A stretch of 64,000 nt of DNA, from positions 5,380,501-5,444,500 of the forward strand of contig OW051470.1 of the NCBI GenBank assembly GCA_932521025.1, written 5' to 3'. Shown here piece by piece: positions 42,913 to 54,600 of the stretch (its first letter is position 1; every line of letters starts with the position of its first letter). This stretch comes from Oscheius onirici. Lineage: Eukaryota; Nematoda; Chromadorea; Rhabditida; Rhabditidae. The position numbers and the translations under genes were made by a program. Below the pieces are notes generated by a model. It searched no databases and was not told where the DNA came from. It was given only the letters and a program-made list of their open reading frames with translations.

Positions 42913-43298
42913 TAAGCATGGCGAAAAAAAAAATGTTGCGCTCCTGCCACAACTGCCGATTCTTACAATCGGGTCCCGCCGCGTTTTGATATACCGTACT
43001 TCTAAACTCGCTCATGACCTAAATTCGTCGTCTGACTGGTCCGTTCTTATTGTTTCTCTCGCAGTTCGGATCATTTTTTGGGTCGAGGACTATGTAGGAA
43101 AAAAATTTCTACAAAAAGCCCCCCCCCCTATGTAGAATTTTTTTTTATATAAAGTCCTCAACCCTCATTTTTTTGGCGAAAATATTCCTATTATGAAAAG
43201 TTTCATAGATTTTTATTAGACATCTGCTCGCGCAAAATCTAACTATTTGGTTTGCTTATATTAATTTCGCACTATTTACGTAGTTTTCAGCTGCGAGC

Positions 43299-46200
43299 AT
43301 GGTTGGAAAAAAGAATGGGATTGGAAGGAGCAAACCCTCATTCAAGCGTCATCGCGGAGTAGGTTATACACGGTCCGTTGAAAGTGCTGCCGGTCAATCG
43401 GATGATCAAGAATCGACTTCTGTCGACGGTGATAAAACTGAGTGTGATAAGAGTGGCTTGGGGCAAGCGAACAATCTTCATCGATCCTTTGATGTAAGTT
43501 GTTCCTAGTTTCTAACTAAAACAGTTTTAGGGTGGAATAAAGAATGTAAGTCATCCGGTTTGGAACAAGAATGCTCCCGAGTTTAAACCGAAAATCCTCG
43601 AAGCCGATAAGCCGCCTGCAGATGTCTTGATTGACCGTAACCTGCTAGAAATGGAGAACAAGGGAAAATCCTCGAGTGGAGAACTTCTGGGCCATGCCGA
43701 CACAATTCGTAGTAACACCGACATGGGCAACAATCACGGCGGTCTGGAATCCGACATGACCAACCAGCTTGTTTGCGACAAGTACGCCCGTTTCCCCAAA
43801 AGTAAGAAGTTTTCAGTAAGCAATCTAAACATAATTTAGAAAAGCCAAAGTTTTCCGCCATAATGGAATCTCGAATACATGTCGAACCTTCTTCTCCAGT
43901 AGTTATTCCTCGGCCTGAAAAATCAGCACCGGTGTCGTACACGGAGAGCAGAGACACTTCGCGCAGGGACCTCGCTGGTTTGCTTCGATCTCGGTACATA
44001 TCATTGTATATTTTTTAGCTATCTCTTCCAAACTCGAGGTCACTGTCACTCGCCATCAAGAAACCAAGATTACTGTCGTTATTCCGCGCAATTTCGATAA
44101 GATGATCGTTGCAACTAGCTATCTGGATAACCTTAAAGCCATCGCCTTCTATGTCAACCCATTGACCAGATGTGAAAAAAGTTGTGATTTCTTTTGTATA
44201 AGCAAATCTTATTTAGAAATCGATTTGCTCGAGTTGCTGAATAAGGTCGTCGCTACACGTCCTACTGTACTTAACCCGGACCTGGTCAAAGAAGAAAAGG
44301 TAGCAGTCAGCGTTATCTCTCAGGTTTGTAATAATCAAGTAATTGTTCTTAAGCATTTGTTACAGACTATAGTGCAGCTATGGAAGACTCTCAACACAAT
44401 AAAATACGCCAATCTTGGCTTTGCCGATGAGAACGAGTTGAAATCGGATTTTCCCGTCGTATTTTTGGAGACTGATTTCGAGTGGGAAGCGGAGATCCTG
44501 CGTCTGATTAAATTTGTTGACGAGCTGGCTGCTTGTCCTCTGCCTACTAATGTCTTGAAGAAGGATTTTGATAGAGTCAATAAGGAATCACAGGAAATTC
44601 TGGATCTTATCGAGAAGGATGACCGACTCAAACTTGCCGAAGTTTATATTCATTTTTAACAAAGCACAGACGGATTTCAGATGAACATCCACCATAAAGG
44701 CACGCCCCAAATCCGAATTCTACATGGACTAGAAGTTTCGGACAGCGAAATTTTCGAGGTCGTGAAACAATCAGTTTGTTCTGACTATGGCTGCTTTCTT
44801 TGGATCGTTGAGAATAAGCCTGACATTCTTCTTCGAAATTTTGGCATCGCCGACGCAGTTGTTAGCACGATCCACATGAAAATGCTGTCAAAGGATCTTC
44901 GACCTCTTGCTGCACTTGTCTGGGTGTGTTTTACTTTTATTTTTATGATCTCTCGTTTTCAGATTGTTCCTAAGATGCTGCAAAGTCTTACTCCCGAGGA
45001 ATTATTCAACTTGAGTGAGAAATATATTGGTAACAAGGATGTTAAAATTGGGAACTGGACAGAGGCACTGCTCTTCGGTTACCAGATGAGATGGCTCAAG
45101 AAAAATTGCGGTCATCTTCAAACAAAATGCATCATTGAAGCCGTGTTGTCCGACCCCGCGCCAGTTGTAGAGGTCTGATAACTTGTTCTTACAAAAGCGA
45201 AGATTCAGATTACTAGTTTTTTGCTCTTCTGTGCATTAATTGCGGAACTGGGAGAAGGTCGTTTCGCACGAGTCTACGACAATTCGACAGATTCTTTCTG
45301 CTCCAGAATTGGACGAGTACTGGCTAGTAACATTCCTCTGGAAAACAAAAAGATGCTGCTTAATGTAAGAGTCGTTTCTCTTTTTATTATTTCTTTAGTC
45401 TCTCATGGCTTTGCCCGATCCCGTGAAAAAGCGTCTTCTAGCCGCCGAGGACATGGAAACTAGCACATCTCTTTATTACAGTGCCGAAGTAATTATTATG
45501 CTTCAAATGGACGTTGCCCCAAAGATAAAGGCTCTAGAATGTTAGTTCTTTTTACATCGTGAAATATTGCTGTTTAGTGCTTGGCGAACACATCTCAATG
45601 GACAAAGTTGTCAACACTATCATCTTTCCCAACTTTACTAGTCAAAATAAGATGTTTGTTGCACCCATACTGATCAACCTCGTAAAATTGGACGTTTTCC
45701 GACAGCAAGTCTCGTGCTCTGAAAGTAATTCTTTACATGCAGCCTCGACAATCAACGATTTAGGTGGAACAAAACTTTTGAGCGATATTAGCAAACTTGC
45801 CCTAGACCAGTATGCCGATCCAACCAATGGGAAAACTCCACGGTATCCGTTTATGAAAAAATTGCTCAACTCGGTGGACGACCTAGTATCGTGCGACGAT
45901 ACAAATCTCGAGATTGCTGATTCCATCAAAACTCTCATTTCGGTTGGTAAAGTCCCTTTGTTGTTGTAAAAGTTGACTATAGAGTCAAAACTTCCCATGG
46001 TACCAGAAAGTGGCTCTTGTGGCAGTTTGCTTTCCCAAGTCGAAGGACAAAGTGTCTCCATCGATACCACTAGAGGACATTCGTAAGAATATGGATAACA
46101 TCGCTCGTATTCTCCAATCTTGGCCGGAAGAAGACGATGTGCTGAAGACTGCCTTTGAAAATACCGTAATGGGTAAAACAGACAATAGCTTCCATTTATA

Positions 46201-46643
46201 TTCGTTTTTTCAGAAATTCGTACAGATGTGGACCAGGTTTTGCTCACATACGAACTCATAAACGTCTGTTTGGCTGACGAATCACGTATTAAGGTCGACT
46301 ATTTACATTTTGTCTACCTCTTTTCTTAGGACTTCGCTGATTATGTCGTGAAGTTCGCCCAGCATACATTCGTGCCCTCTTCTTCTCCAAAGAAGCCGAA
46401 CAGAAAACCGAAGGATAACGAAGAGATTCCTCCTTGGTTCAGAGGATTCATGGACAATGCCGATGTCAAGACAGCTATCAAAAACGCCGGTTAGTACTTT
46501 TTCATATCACAACTTAACCTTCATTTGCAGTTGTCAGTGTCGCTAGGCGTTGGAGACCATATTCCAAGCTCTGTGCAAACAAGGAACGATCTTCCGCAAA
46601 CCCGAAGCCGTCCAACAGAGCTCCAAAGCATCGAAAAAAATAA
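43299..46643 (+). CDS. Large helical protein with an N-terminal PAM2 motif
   Basis: More than ten exons, roughly 900 residues, starting MVGKKNGIGRSKPSFKRHRG. Near residue 75 is VWNKNAPEFKPK, a close match to the PAM2 motif ((L)NxNAxEFxP, as in PAIP1 and PAIP2) that binds the MLLE domain of poly(A)-binding protein. The next 150 residues are Ser/Asp-rich and likely disordered. The rest is mostly alpha-helical, for example LLELLNKVVATRPTVL, TIVQLWKTLNTIKYANLGFA, ILRLIKFVDELAACPL, ILINLVKLDVFRQQV and ALVAVCFPKSKDKVSPSIPL, compatible with HEAT or MIF4G-like repeats, though no repeat signature is clear. It ends in a basic tail NKERSSANPKPSNRAPKHRK with TAA at 46641-46643; AATAAA overlaps the stop. 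A role in mRNA translation or decay is inferred from PAM2 only. Confidence 0.6.
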
Positions 46644-47460
46644 ACCGAAATAATTTGCTTTGATTCTTGCTGATGAACATTGTAAATGTAACTTTCTGAA
46701 CATTTTTAGTAGTGCATCTTTTTTCATAGTCAGTCTTCTTTGAAACGGCATGGCTATCGCTGCGATATTTAATCAGAGTCTATGTATTGCTCATATCTTT
46801 TGTTTAAAAAGGACTAGAAGGAAGGTTGACTTTTGTTCGAAGTCTCCAAGAACTTTTTTGGATTTATTTGCGTAGTAAAGAATGAAAATTTTGGAAATTT
46901 TAAAAACAACAATTCCGTGCCAGAAATCAACGTTGGGTCCTGTCACGATTAGAGGCAAAAAGTCTGTGGGCAACTCGACGATTTGTGGCCTTTACTAGAC
47001 ATGTGCGCTTGGACCGGCGGAGAAAAAATTTGTCTTCAGTGCAGCGGGCAAAAGAAATTCAGCACGCTTTTTTCTGTTTTTTTTTTGTGTTTCCCCAGTC
47101 ATTGTGAACAAATACCGACTAGCACAGAAAAAATTAAGGCAAATCCGCAAAGAAACCCGAAAAATATGACGAAATTCGCAAAAAAAAAAATCCACAACAT
47201 TCGTGTTTTTCTTACGAAACTTCAATTTTCTTTGCGGATTCATCTTTTTTTGTCTAACTTTTTTCTCTACTAGCTCGTATTTGTTCACAATGACTGGGGA
47301 AACACAAAAAAACAGGCGAAGTTACTTAGATGGTTTTGTTTTACACACAATTGTCCTCGATTTCGCCGTCGCAATACGTATTCTCCAACCATCGTCTACG
47401 TTTAAATTTTTTTAAATTCTTTCCTTCTTTTCCCCTCAAAGTTCAACTTTTCAGCAGTAG
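46644..47460. other. Intergenic region
   Basis: Between the PAM2 protein and the next gene. It contains the foldback element at 47075-47315 and the fragment at 46998 resembling 41802-41912. No gene seen. Confidence 0.45.
47075..47315. mobile_element. Palindromic MITE-like element
   Basis: Left arm TGTTTTTTTTTTGTGTTTCC, CCAGTCATTGTGAACAAATAC is mirrored by GTATTTGTTCACAATGACTG, GGGAAACACAAAAAAACA on the right. The match continues inward less perfectly (AATCCGCAAAG on the left, CTTTGCGGATT on the right). No coding capacity. Ends about 145 bases 5' of the next ATG. Confidence 0.75.
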
Positions 47461-48055
47461 ATGCCACTAGAAGACGGTGATGTGCTAAACGGCACATCGA
47501 GAAGCCGGAGATTGGTGGATATGCTCAATGTGCTGAATGAATCGGTTAGCAATCTTACCAAACTAAGCGTTCTTCATCTCGACCAATTCTTGGAGACTGG
47601 CTTACCTCTTAGTAAGTTCTTCGCTCTTTGCACAAACGGCTTTGCTGTACCCGTAAATGAAAAGTAAATATATATCAGCGTCTCCTTGTATTTTATGTTT
47701 TGACCACCAATTTATTCCTGTTTGGCCCAAAACCTTGACGTTTCGAGTCAGTTCTACGATGGGTACATTTACTTTAATTACTACTCGTGTTTTCTTTTTT
47801 TCAGGAGATGTCAATCCGAAATACGTCGAGGATCACGCCGCTGTTTGCGAGGGAATTCACGAGTTCGCCGTCACAAGCCAAAGAATATCCAACCAATTCC
47901 AGTTCTACTCTCAAGTTGCATTTGTATGTTTCTCTGCCATGGTTAAATTGACTCTGTTCCAGGCGCATATATTGAAATATGGCTATGTTGTACCCCCGGC
48001 AGAGAAACCAAATACTTCGAATTCGACCAGTTCTTTGTCTAATGATGTTTCATAG
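47461..48055 (+). CDS. Unrecognised small protein
   Basis: Three exons join in frame (CTT A|GA GAT): MPLEDGDVLNGTSRSRRLVD, MLNVLNESVSNLTKLSVLHL, DQFLETGLPLRDVNPKYVED, then HAAVCEGIHEFAVTSQRISN, FQFYSQVAFAHILKYGYVVP and a Ser/Asn-rich tail ending SLSNDVS, TAG at 48053-48055. The helical first part resembles small subunits of trafficking complexes, but I cannot name it. It is convergent with the R-SNARE gene, 66 bases away. Confidence 0.45.
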
Positions 48056-48121
48056 AAATACATTTCTTCTAATACAACATGAAAGGATCCATTTGTTCTC
48101 AGTTTATTATATACGCGTCGT

Positions 48122-48444
48122 CTAGAAGAAGATGATTCCGACAACGGAGAGCACACAGGCGACGACGATACTGGCAGCGAGATACTTGTGGAAGTTGGCC
48201 TTCCAGTCTTGCTTGATGCGCATTTCACGGGCGCAGTGATGCAAGTCAGCTGCAGCCATATCCAGAACCTCTGAATCTCTTATTGTTTTGTATACAAAAA
48301 GAACTAACCGGCACGACAGTTGAGGTTTTCGAGACGGTTGCTACGAATCAAGAGCTTCTCAACGTTGTCGCGGGCGATGTTCATCACTTTGTTGAGCTCT
48401 TGGCGGGTCTCGTTCATCTTGTCCGGACAGCTGGGAGTCGGCAT
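48122..48444 (-). CDS. R-SNARE, synaptobrevin/VAMP-like
   Basis: Two exons give about 95 residues: MPTPSCPDKMNETRQELNKV, MNIARDNVEKLLIRSNRLEN, LNCRAEVLDMAAADLHHCAR, EMRIKQDWKANFHKYLAAS and a C-terminal anchor IVVACVLSVVGIIFF before TAG at 48124-48122. The SNARE helix has the zero-layer arginine in KLLIRSNRL, aligned with VLERDQKL of VAMP2, and a tail anchor with no luminal extension. There is no longin domain. It drives vesicle fusion by pairing with Q-SNAREs. It resembles the short VAMP group; which member is unclear. Confidence 0.85.
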
Positions 48445-51400
48445 CTCAGAGCGTCTCCTTACAGTAATTTGTTTTTATTCTATTTCCGAAGAAATATTTT
48501 ATCCACTACAAATTGACTTTGTTTTATGCAACTTTTTGAATGTTTTCATTTGCTCAAAAGCGACTCTTGGCAAACAAGAAACTCCTTATGATTCACTTGA
48601 GATTGATTGATCACCGAAAAGAGTTGTCAGATCAAAGATTCTCCGCTCCCTTTCAAATACAGTAGTCCAGTCGGCTCGAAGAAGTAATTCTTTATCCAAT
48701 TCCGCATGAGACCATTAAACGTCGGAACAATGTGGCCATTAGTCCGGCCCTAGTACCCGCAGTGATATAGAGTCTTGCGGCTAATTTCCCTTCTCTGACT
48801 TCATTTTTCTAAAAGGGGGTTGCCGGTCGTCCCGAGTGTTTTATTACTGGACGAAACGAGCGCGGGAAAAAGTGCAAAGACTTGCACGGATTGGAGACAT
48901 TTTAGCTCTCCAGTAGCACACCAAATGACAACATCTAGGCGCCAGTCCGTCGGCGCTAAACGTACAATTTATGTTCTTTTACCCCTCCTTGTGGCTTTGT
49001 TGCCGACGGCCGGCAGTCTGATGGATGTTCTTCCGTTGGACAATTGGCACCACACCTCATTTGGTTGTCTAATTGGGTGGTGACAGACAGCCAGCTAACA
49101 GACCAGTTACCGTAGTTCTTCTCCATCTCTCTGGCCTTTACAGCGTCCCGGCGAGTATTTCGATTGATACGGACATCTATCACGACCACCATTCCGAAAT
49201 GGGGAAGAGACTGGCGCCGACTACCAGAGCTCCCGCTGTGGTCAGGCTCCCCGGGTGGTCAGTTGAAGCGAGGACGAACAAGTCATTAGTATCGGAATCT
49301 AGAAAGGGAAAACTTTATGTCCTGGAGCACTGTCTGAAAGACCTCAAAAGTTCCTTTTTACAAACTTAATGATGCACGGTCTATCCTTTGCGATTGTAAT
49401 CACGGGACCCGAACCCGTCCCATTAAGACTGTCGTCTCTAAGGAAATATTTTTGTTGCCGTGAAAGCGATACCGTCTTCTCCTTTTTCTGTCTGTTTCCT
49501 AGAGCTTAGTTCTTTCGAGTTGGGCGAGCAGTTGCTTCTTCGCGAAAAACTGGCTAGGAGGTCATTAATAGTGTGTGCGTCTTTGGTCTGGAACACAGGT
49601 TGGCAACATTCTCAAAGGCGGCCCTCTCCGAGTTAACGATCCTGATTTACGACAGAGAGACGTGGATCGCAACTTGAAGGGAACTGGTACGGACACATGT
49701 GGAATGAGACACGGGTGGCATTTGGCTCGGGAGACAAAAACGACTGATTTACACTCGGGAAGAACGATGAGCAGGGCAGACTTCAGGAAACGCTCCCGCC
49801 AAAGAACTCCGTTCTACGACTGTAAAGGAATAAGACAAACTTTATAGAATAGGTGTCCACAAAGGTCGAAGAACAACATGAAAACTTTCCCAATACAATT
49901 TGAAAAAATTTCCCAACTGTCCCCCTGCAATCCCTTGTCCCAAAGAAACTCGTTGACGTTGAGCCCCACGCGATGTCAGCCTCTCTCGTTCAAATTTCCA
50001 AGCCTTCTATGCCATAAGCCTTTCTCTTAAAAGGTAATCCGGATTCAGTGGTCCCTCCTCCTACGGTATCTCCGCCCTTTTCCCCAAATTGAGCTATCGT
50101 TCTCTGTCGTTCTCTTTTGGCTTTCATTTTGCACCAAACGAATCCAGTTTCGGATGGTGTGCGGGAGTCTGAAAAAGGTGACAGAAGCCAGCATTCGATT
50201 CTTTTGTTCTTGCGACCACCCAACATCATTTCTTTTACCATACCACCTTACAGTATCCCGAATTCGAAGCCTATCGTCGAGGCAAATCGCAACTGAAGAC
50301 AAGGCCGAGCGGGCACGGCCACACGATAAATTGCCCTTTGAAAAAGTAGAGAGGCTGCCGTTCAGTTCCGAAAAACGGCTGGCGCCTCCCCGCCAACCAC
50401 CACTGGCCAACCGGATTATTGTGTCGGGGTGGCAGGAGAACTGAATTCTCATTTTCTTATATTCTTCTAGCTTCCTTCAGTGACACGTTTTTCTCAGACC
50501 GAACGTTCCTCTCTCTTGGCCTGATTGTATCTCCGCAAGGCGACAATTTTTCAAACTCTGTCGTGGGTGTTCCCAACTTTTTTGTTCTCTTTACCGATCA
50601 CTGTCTCTATTCAGTTTTATCTTTTTGTATGACACCTCTTACAAACAAAATACTTTGCCGAACATCTCTCCTTTTAACAAATCTTAAAACTCTGAACTCT
50701 TTGAGACTATTGAACTCATTGTTGATCAGCCCCTTTTGGTCATTATCTTAGTCTGTCATTATTCATAATTCTATCCCTTTCTAATTCTCAGAGGTGAGAA
50801 AGTGAAAGTTCGCGTTGCCTAGGTTTTGTAGTCTGCCCTGGAAATTCCTAGGAAGTGATATTTCTTTGAGTTCAGTTTCCTCCCTACCGTCTCCTCTCTC
50901 TCCAATTTGTTTCTACCTCCCGCGGAACGCAACATTGATGGCAGTTGCTTAGCCATTCGATTCAAAGAAATAGTAGTCATATGAGAAAGTTGTTCAAGAA
51001 TTACTCCCGAAACGCATGTCTTGAAACAGCTAATCCGTTCCAGATTCAACTTCCACAACTCTTCTTGCTCTGGTGAGTTCTCTTCCACCTAACTTCCGGC
51101 AAAAGAACTTTTTCTCAAGACGAAGAATTCGTTCGTCGATTGTTCCTTTTTCTGTTTCCTGAGGTGTGACGGTCATGGCTTCCGTCTGATCGAGCACCAG
51201 TCGGGTAAAAATGGATTATTTACTTTTTGTCCGTTCCCTTCTCATTCATTTTGTTCCGGTTCTTTTCGGTGTGTTCTCTTTCTCTTTTTCTAGCAGTCCT
51301 GATCCCGAGTTTATCTTTTGCAAAGCTCTCCAAGTAAATCATATTTCTTCGAACAAAGTGACGAGTTCCGATTTCGACACCCGGCTGTAAATTTCCGGTT

Positions 51401-51653
51401 CAAGTTGGCTCACAGACGATCGTAATTCAAATGATATTTACGAATCAGTTGAGATAGCATTTACCAGATGTTCGCAGCTTCTTTGTCTAACTTTTAAACA
51501 GAACGATCAATCAATCACTCTATTTAAATCGACAATCCGTACCAGGGCACATCTCAAAGAATCTTGACTCGAACTTATCCGCACCTGTTAAGAATTCAAA
51601 TTTTCGCGGGTAAGCGGGTATACCGGCCCCTCCCATCAGAGTTATTAGCTACC
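48445..51653. other. Gene-poor region upstream of GLI
   Basis: About 3.2 kb without a recognisable gene. Several short open frames (for example 48820-49083 and, on the minus strand, 50045-50452 and 50819-51088) lack family motifs and splice context. It contains one exact GLI consensus site at 50214 and near matches at 49075 (TGGGTGGTG) and 49252 (CGGGTGGTC), so it may be the GLI upstream regulatory region. Confidence 0.45.
50214..50222 (-). promoter_or_regulatory. Consensus GLI/TRA-1 site
   Basis: GACCACCCA on the plus strand, an exact match to the GLI family consensus TGGGTGGTC on the minus strand, 1.4 kb upstream of the proposed GLI start codon. Confidence 0.5.
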
Positions 51654-54600
51654 ATGTCTCCTCCTAGGAAACCGGCAATATTAACTTCCGTACCATCAAA
51701 AACTCGAGGTAAGTTGGTGCGAAAGACCTCCGACAGTGTTTAGAGCCATGTAATGCGATATCCGTATAAAACATGGCTGCAGTGCGGGAAAGGGGAACTT
51801 GGGAGCAAAGACTGACGAAAACAGAGTTCTGTCAACGGTCAACATATTCTTCGAATTTACAGTCTTCTGCGAGTTTCTTCAAAGGACAATGTTCGATTTG
51901 GTGCTCAACCGATTTTCCTCGTTTTCGCAGCCGGTGGTTTTCTGTTTGGCTATCCCCTCTCGCTCTGCTCGTCCTCAAATCCAAAAAAAACTTCTGCGCA
52001 GTCTTTCTCTCTCTTTCGTTTGGCCGCCCGACCAGACCACCCCCTTGGCAGCCATTTTTCTTTCTCTCTCCTTATATGTTTGTATGATCTTCACTCTCTG
52101 GAAGAGTGCAAGAAGGCCACTCTCCCCAGTCAATAAAGGCCTGGGTGGTCTAACATTCCTAACAGGTTCCGCCGTTCCATCTCTAAAAATTACTTCTAAA
52201 CCATTGAACTTATAAAAAGTTCCTCTCTTCTTCTCATGACGTAAACTCATTTGAACGCCGGCCCGTCCAAACTCCGTTCTTCGCCCCTGGTGTGCATTTC
52301 TAATCCTGAGCAGCAAAAAATGGGTCAGTCATTTCTGACCGAAAGAGACGTTAAGATCAGATGAAAAAGCCTCAACCCAGCCCAATTCGTTCAAACTGCA
52401 CTTTTTTTTGTTTTTATTTAAGGCCAACGACTTTCTTTGGGCAATATGATGTCTTACGTTGTAGACTTCTTTTTTCCAAAAGTCTTTCAACTTTGTAAAG
52501 TTCTCAAGATCTGTAGCTCGTTTCCGGGTTGAACGAACATCTGGTCTCGTATATAGTGGTACTTTTCGACATTCTTTGAGTGAGGAGAATACGATTGAAA
52601 ATCTTCCCGTCTCTTTGCAATTCCACACGGGTGGTCTCGAATCTGTGGCCCGCCCCTGTCTCACTTCCTCGCGTTCGGGGACTGCCTCTCTCTCGCAACA
52701 TTCGTCCAGCTGTTTTTCTGCACTCACTGAGAGAGTGCTTCGTCGGGACGGTCTCTGCGCCTCCTCATTTCTCTGCAACTCTCTCCCCAGGCCGCCGGCA
52801 CTTTTTTAACCCGTTCGCGCTCCGCCCTTTATCAACATGCTGCGTGTTCGTCGTCGTGTGTGTCTAGGAGGAAAGGGAGATGTTTTCTTTAAGATTCGGA
52901 TTGCACTCCTTGACCTTCAAGGCTAATCTCTCGTTCAGGTGTTCTCTCTTTCTCTCTCGAGTCGGTCTATTTTTTCACGCTTGGTGGTCGCGTTAATCAC
53001 ATCCATTCCACACGGGAAAAGACCCCTTTTCCTTACTCTTTCCCATCTTTTTTGTGATTCAATGGGGAGGGAGGTGAAGGCTCATCCTCGCGTAAAAAGG
53101 CTTGACGTTGGGGCTCGCTCTTTTTGCTGGATAATGGGCAGGAAGGATCATTATTGGGACTGAAAGAGAGACGTAATGTTAATTATCAATAATTGACGTA
53201 TCCCACAATCTCACTGTTTCAACACTTTTGTTATCTCTTTCTTCGCCTATGCGAAACTTTCTCCTGATCAACTATATTTTACGTTCGATCAATCGAAAGT
53301 TTCACGTCTTCCACTTAGTAAAAACTGTCAATTAAATTAAACACGGTAGATGCTTTACCATCGGAGAAAATACGGGTACATGCGTGTGCAACTCTTGTAT
53401 AATCGGTAGGAAATAGACGGTAACGGAAAAGGGCCATCGAGAATTTCACCCTTTTCCATACCTTATACATGTCCCTTCCCCTTTTTGAACACTTTTTTGC
53501 CCTGTTCACTTTTCACAGCTTGTTCATTTTCTCGATTGACGCAAAGTGCTTGCCAGTTTTTGCACAGTCGACATTCAAAACATATGACAAAAGTAATCAG
53601 CAATTATCCTTCATTTCTTAAAATCAAGTTTTTCGCCCAGTCGTCCCCATTATCCCTCTCTGCCTGATGTTGCGAGACAGGAGGAACAGGGGCGACGTAC
53701 AAAAAGTTGATGGGGAAATGAGAGACTAAGTTCTATTTCCTCCTGTCTTTCCGTCTCTTTTACAACTTTTAGTTGACTCCATTCCAACTCAATCTTAGTT
53801 CTTTCACATCTTTTGGAGTAAGACTTTTAAAGTTCTGGGAACTCTTCTAATGAGACTGCTGTTCCTGTGGCTGGATCAGAGCGACAGGTCCCCTTCCACA
53901 CGCAATTGATGCCTCTCTTTCCTCTGCTGAACGGCGCTCATTTTATGGTCGCGCTCACATTTTTCCTCTTTTTCGAACCGCCACCGCGGGGTGATTGTTG
54001 CGAGATGTGCCCCTGCTGTTGGCCGTCTCGCTTCTCGGCCAATTACCCTTCGTCTTTTTTGTTCAGAGGCGTTTTAAAATGGAGGCATCTTTCTCTCGGA
54101 AAGAGAAGGATCGAGGGTGAAAGATGAGACAATTCACGATAAAGCTACAAGTTATTACATCAAAGAGTCATTTCCCTTTGAAAATCGCCTCTTTTTGTGA
54201 GTCCATTCTCATTTCCTGTCCATCTCCTCTGCCCACTCTCAGCATCTCGCATAGTTCCCTTTTTTCCCGCCCAATTCGCAGTGTATATTGAATTTCCAAG
54301 TGAGTTTTTTCCTTCCTCCCGAGAGCAAATATGCTCGTGTGCGTTCCGCCGTTCCCTCTTGGACTCTCCACTGGGTGGTCTAGCTAGGGGATCGATCTGA
54401 AAGTTTTCCTTGCAAAACATATTGGAGCATTGATTAACTGTCAAAAGAGGCCCACACGTGCTATCGCGAGGAGGAACGAGCAGAGAGGCAACCGAACACA
54501 TGGTTCATTGTAAACAGAGACATTTTTTGGAGAAGGGCAGCATCGATCCGTTTCCTCGAATAATCGTAGTAGGGAGACCAGAGGCTGATGCATTTTTCTC

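Larger units (their letters stand above)
41561..43298. other. Repeat-bearing intergenic region
   Basis: It contains the small inverted repeat at 41802-41912, short GC-rich palindromes (GCGCGGAGCGCGGGG near 42010 and GCGCGCAGCGCGCGAC near 42074), the MITE at 42555-42912 and a CCCCCCCCC run at 43121. No gene seen. Confidence 0.5.

Noticed and set aside
50819..51088. 89-codon open frame on the minus strand in the GLI upstream region
   Set aside because: No family motif, no splice sites in context and no neighbour relationship; could be chance.
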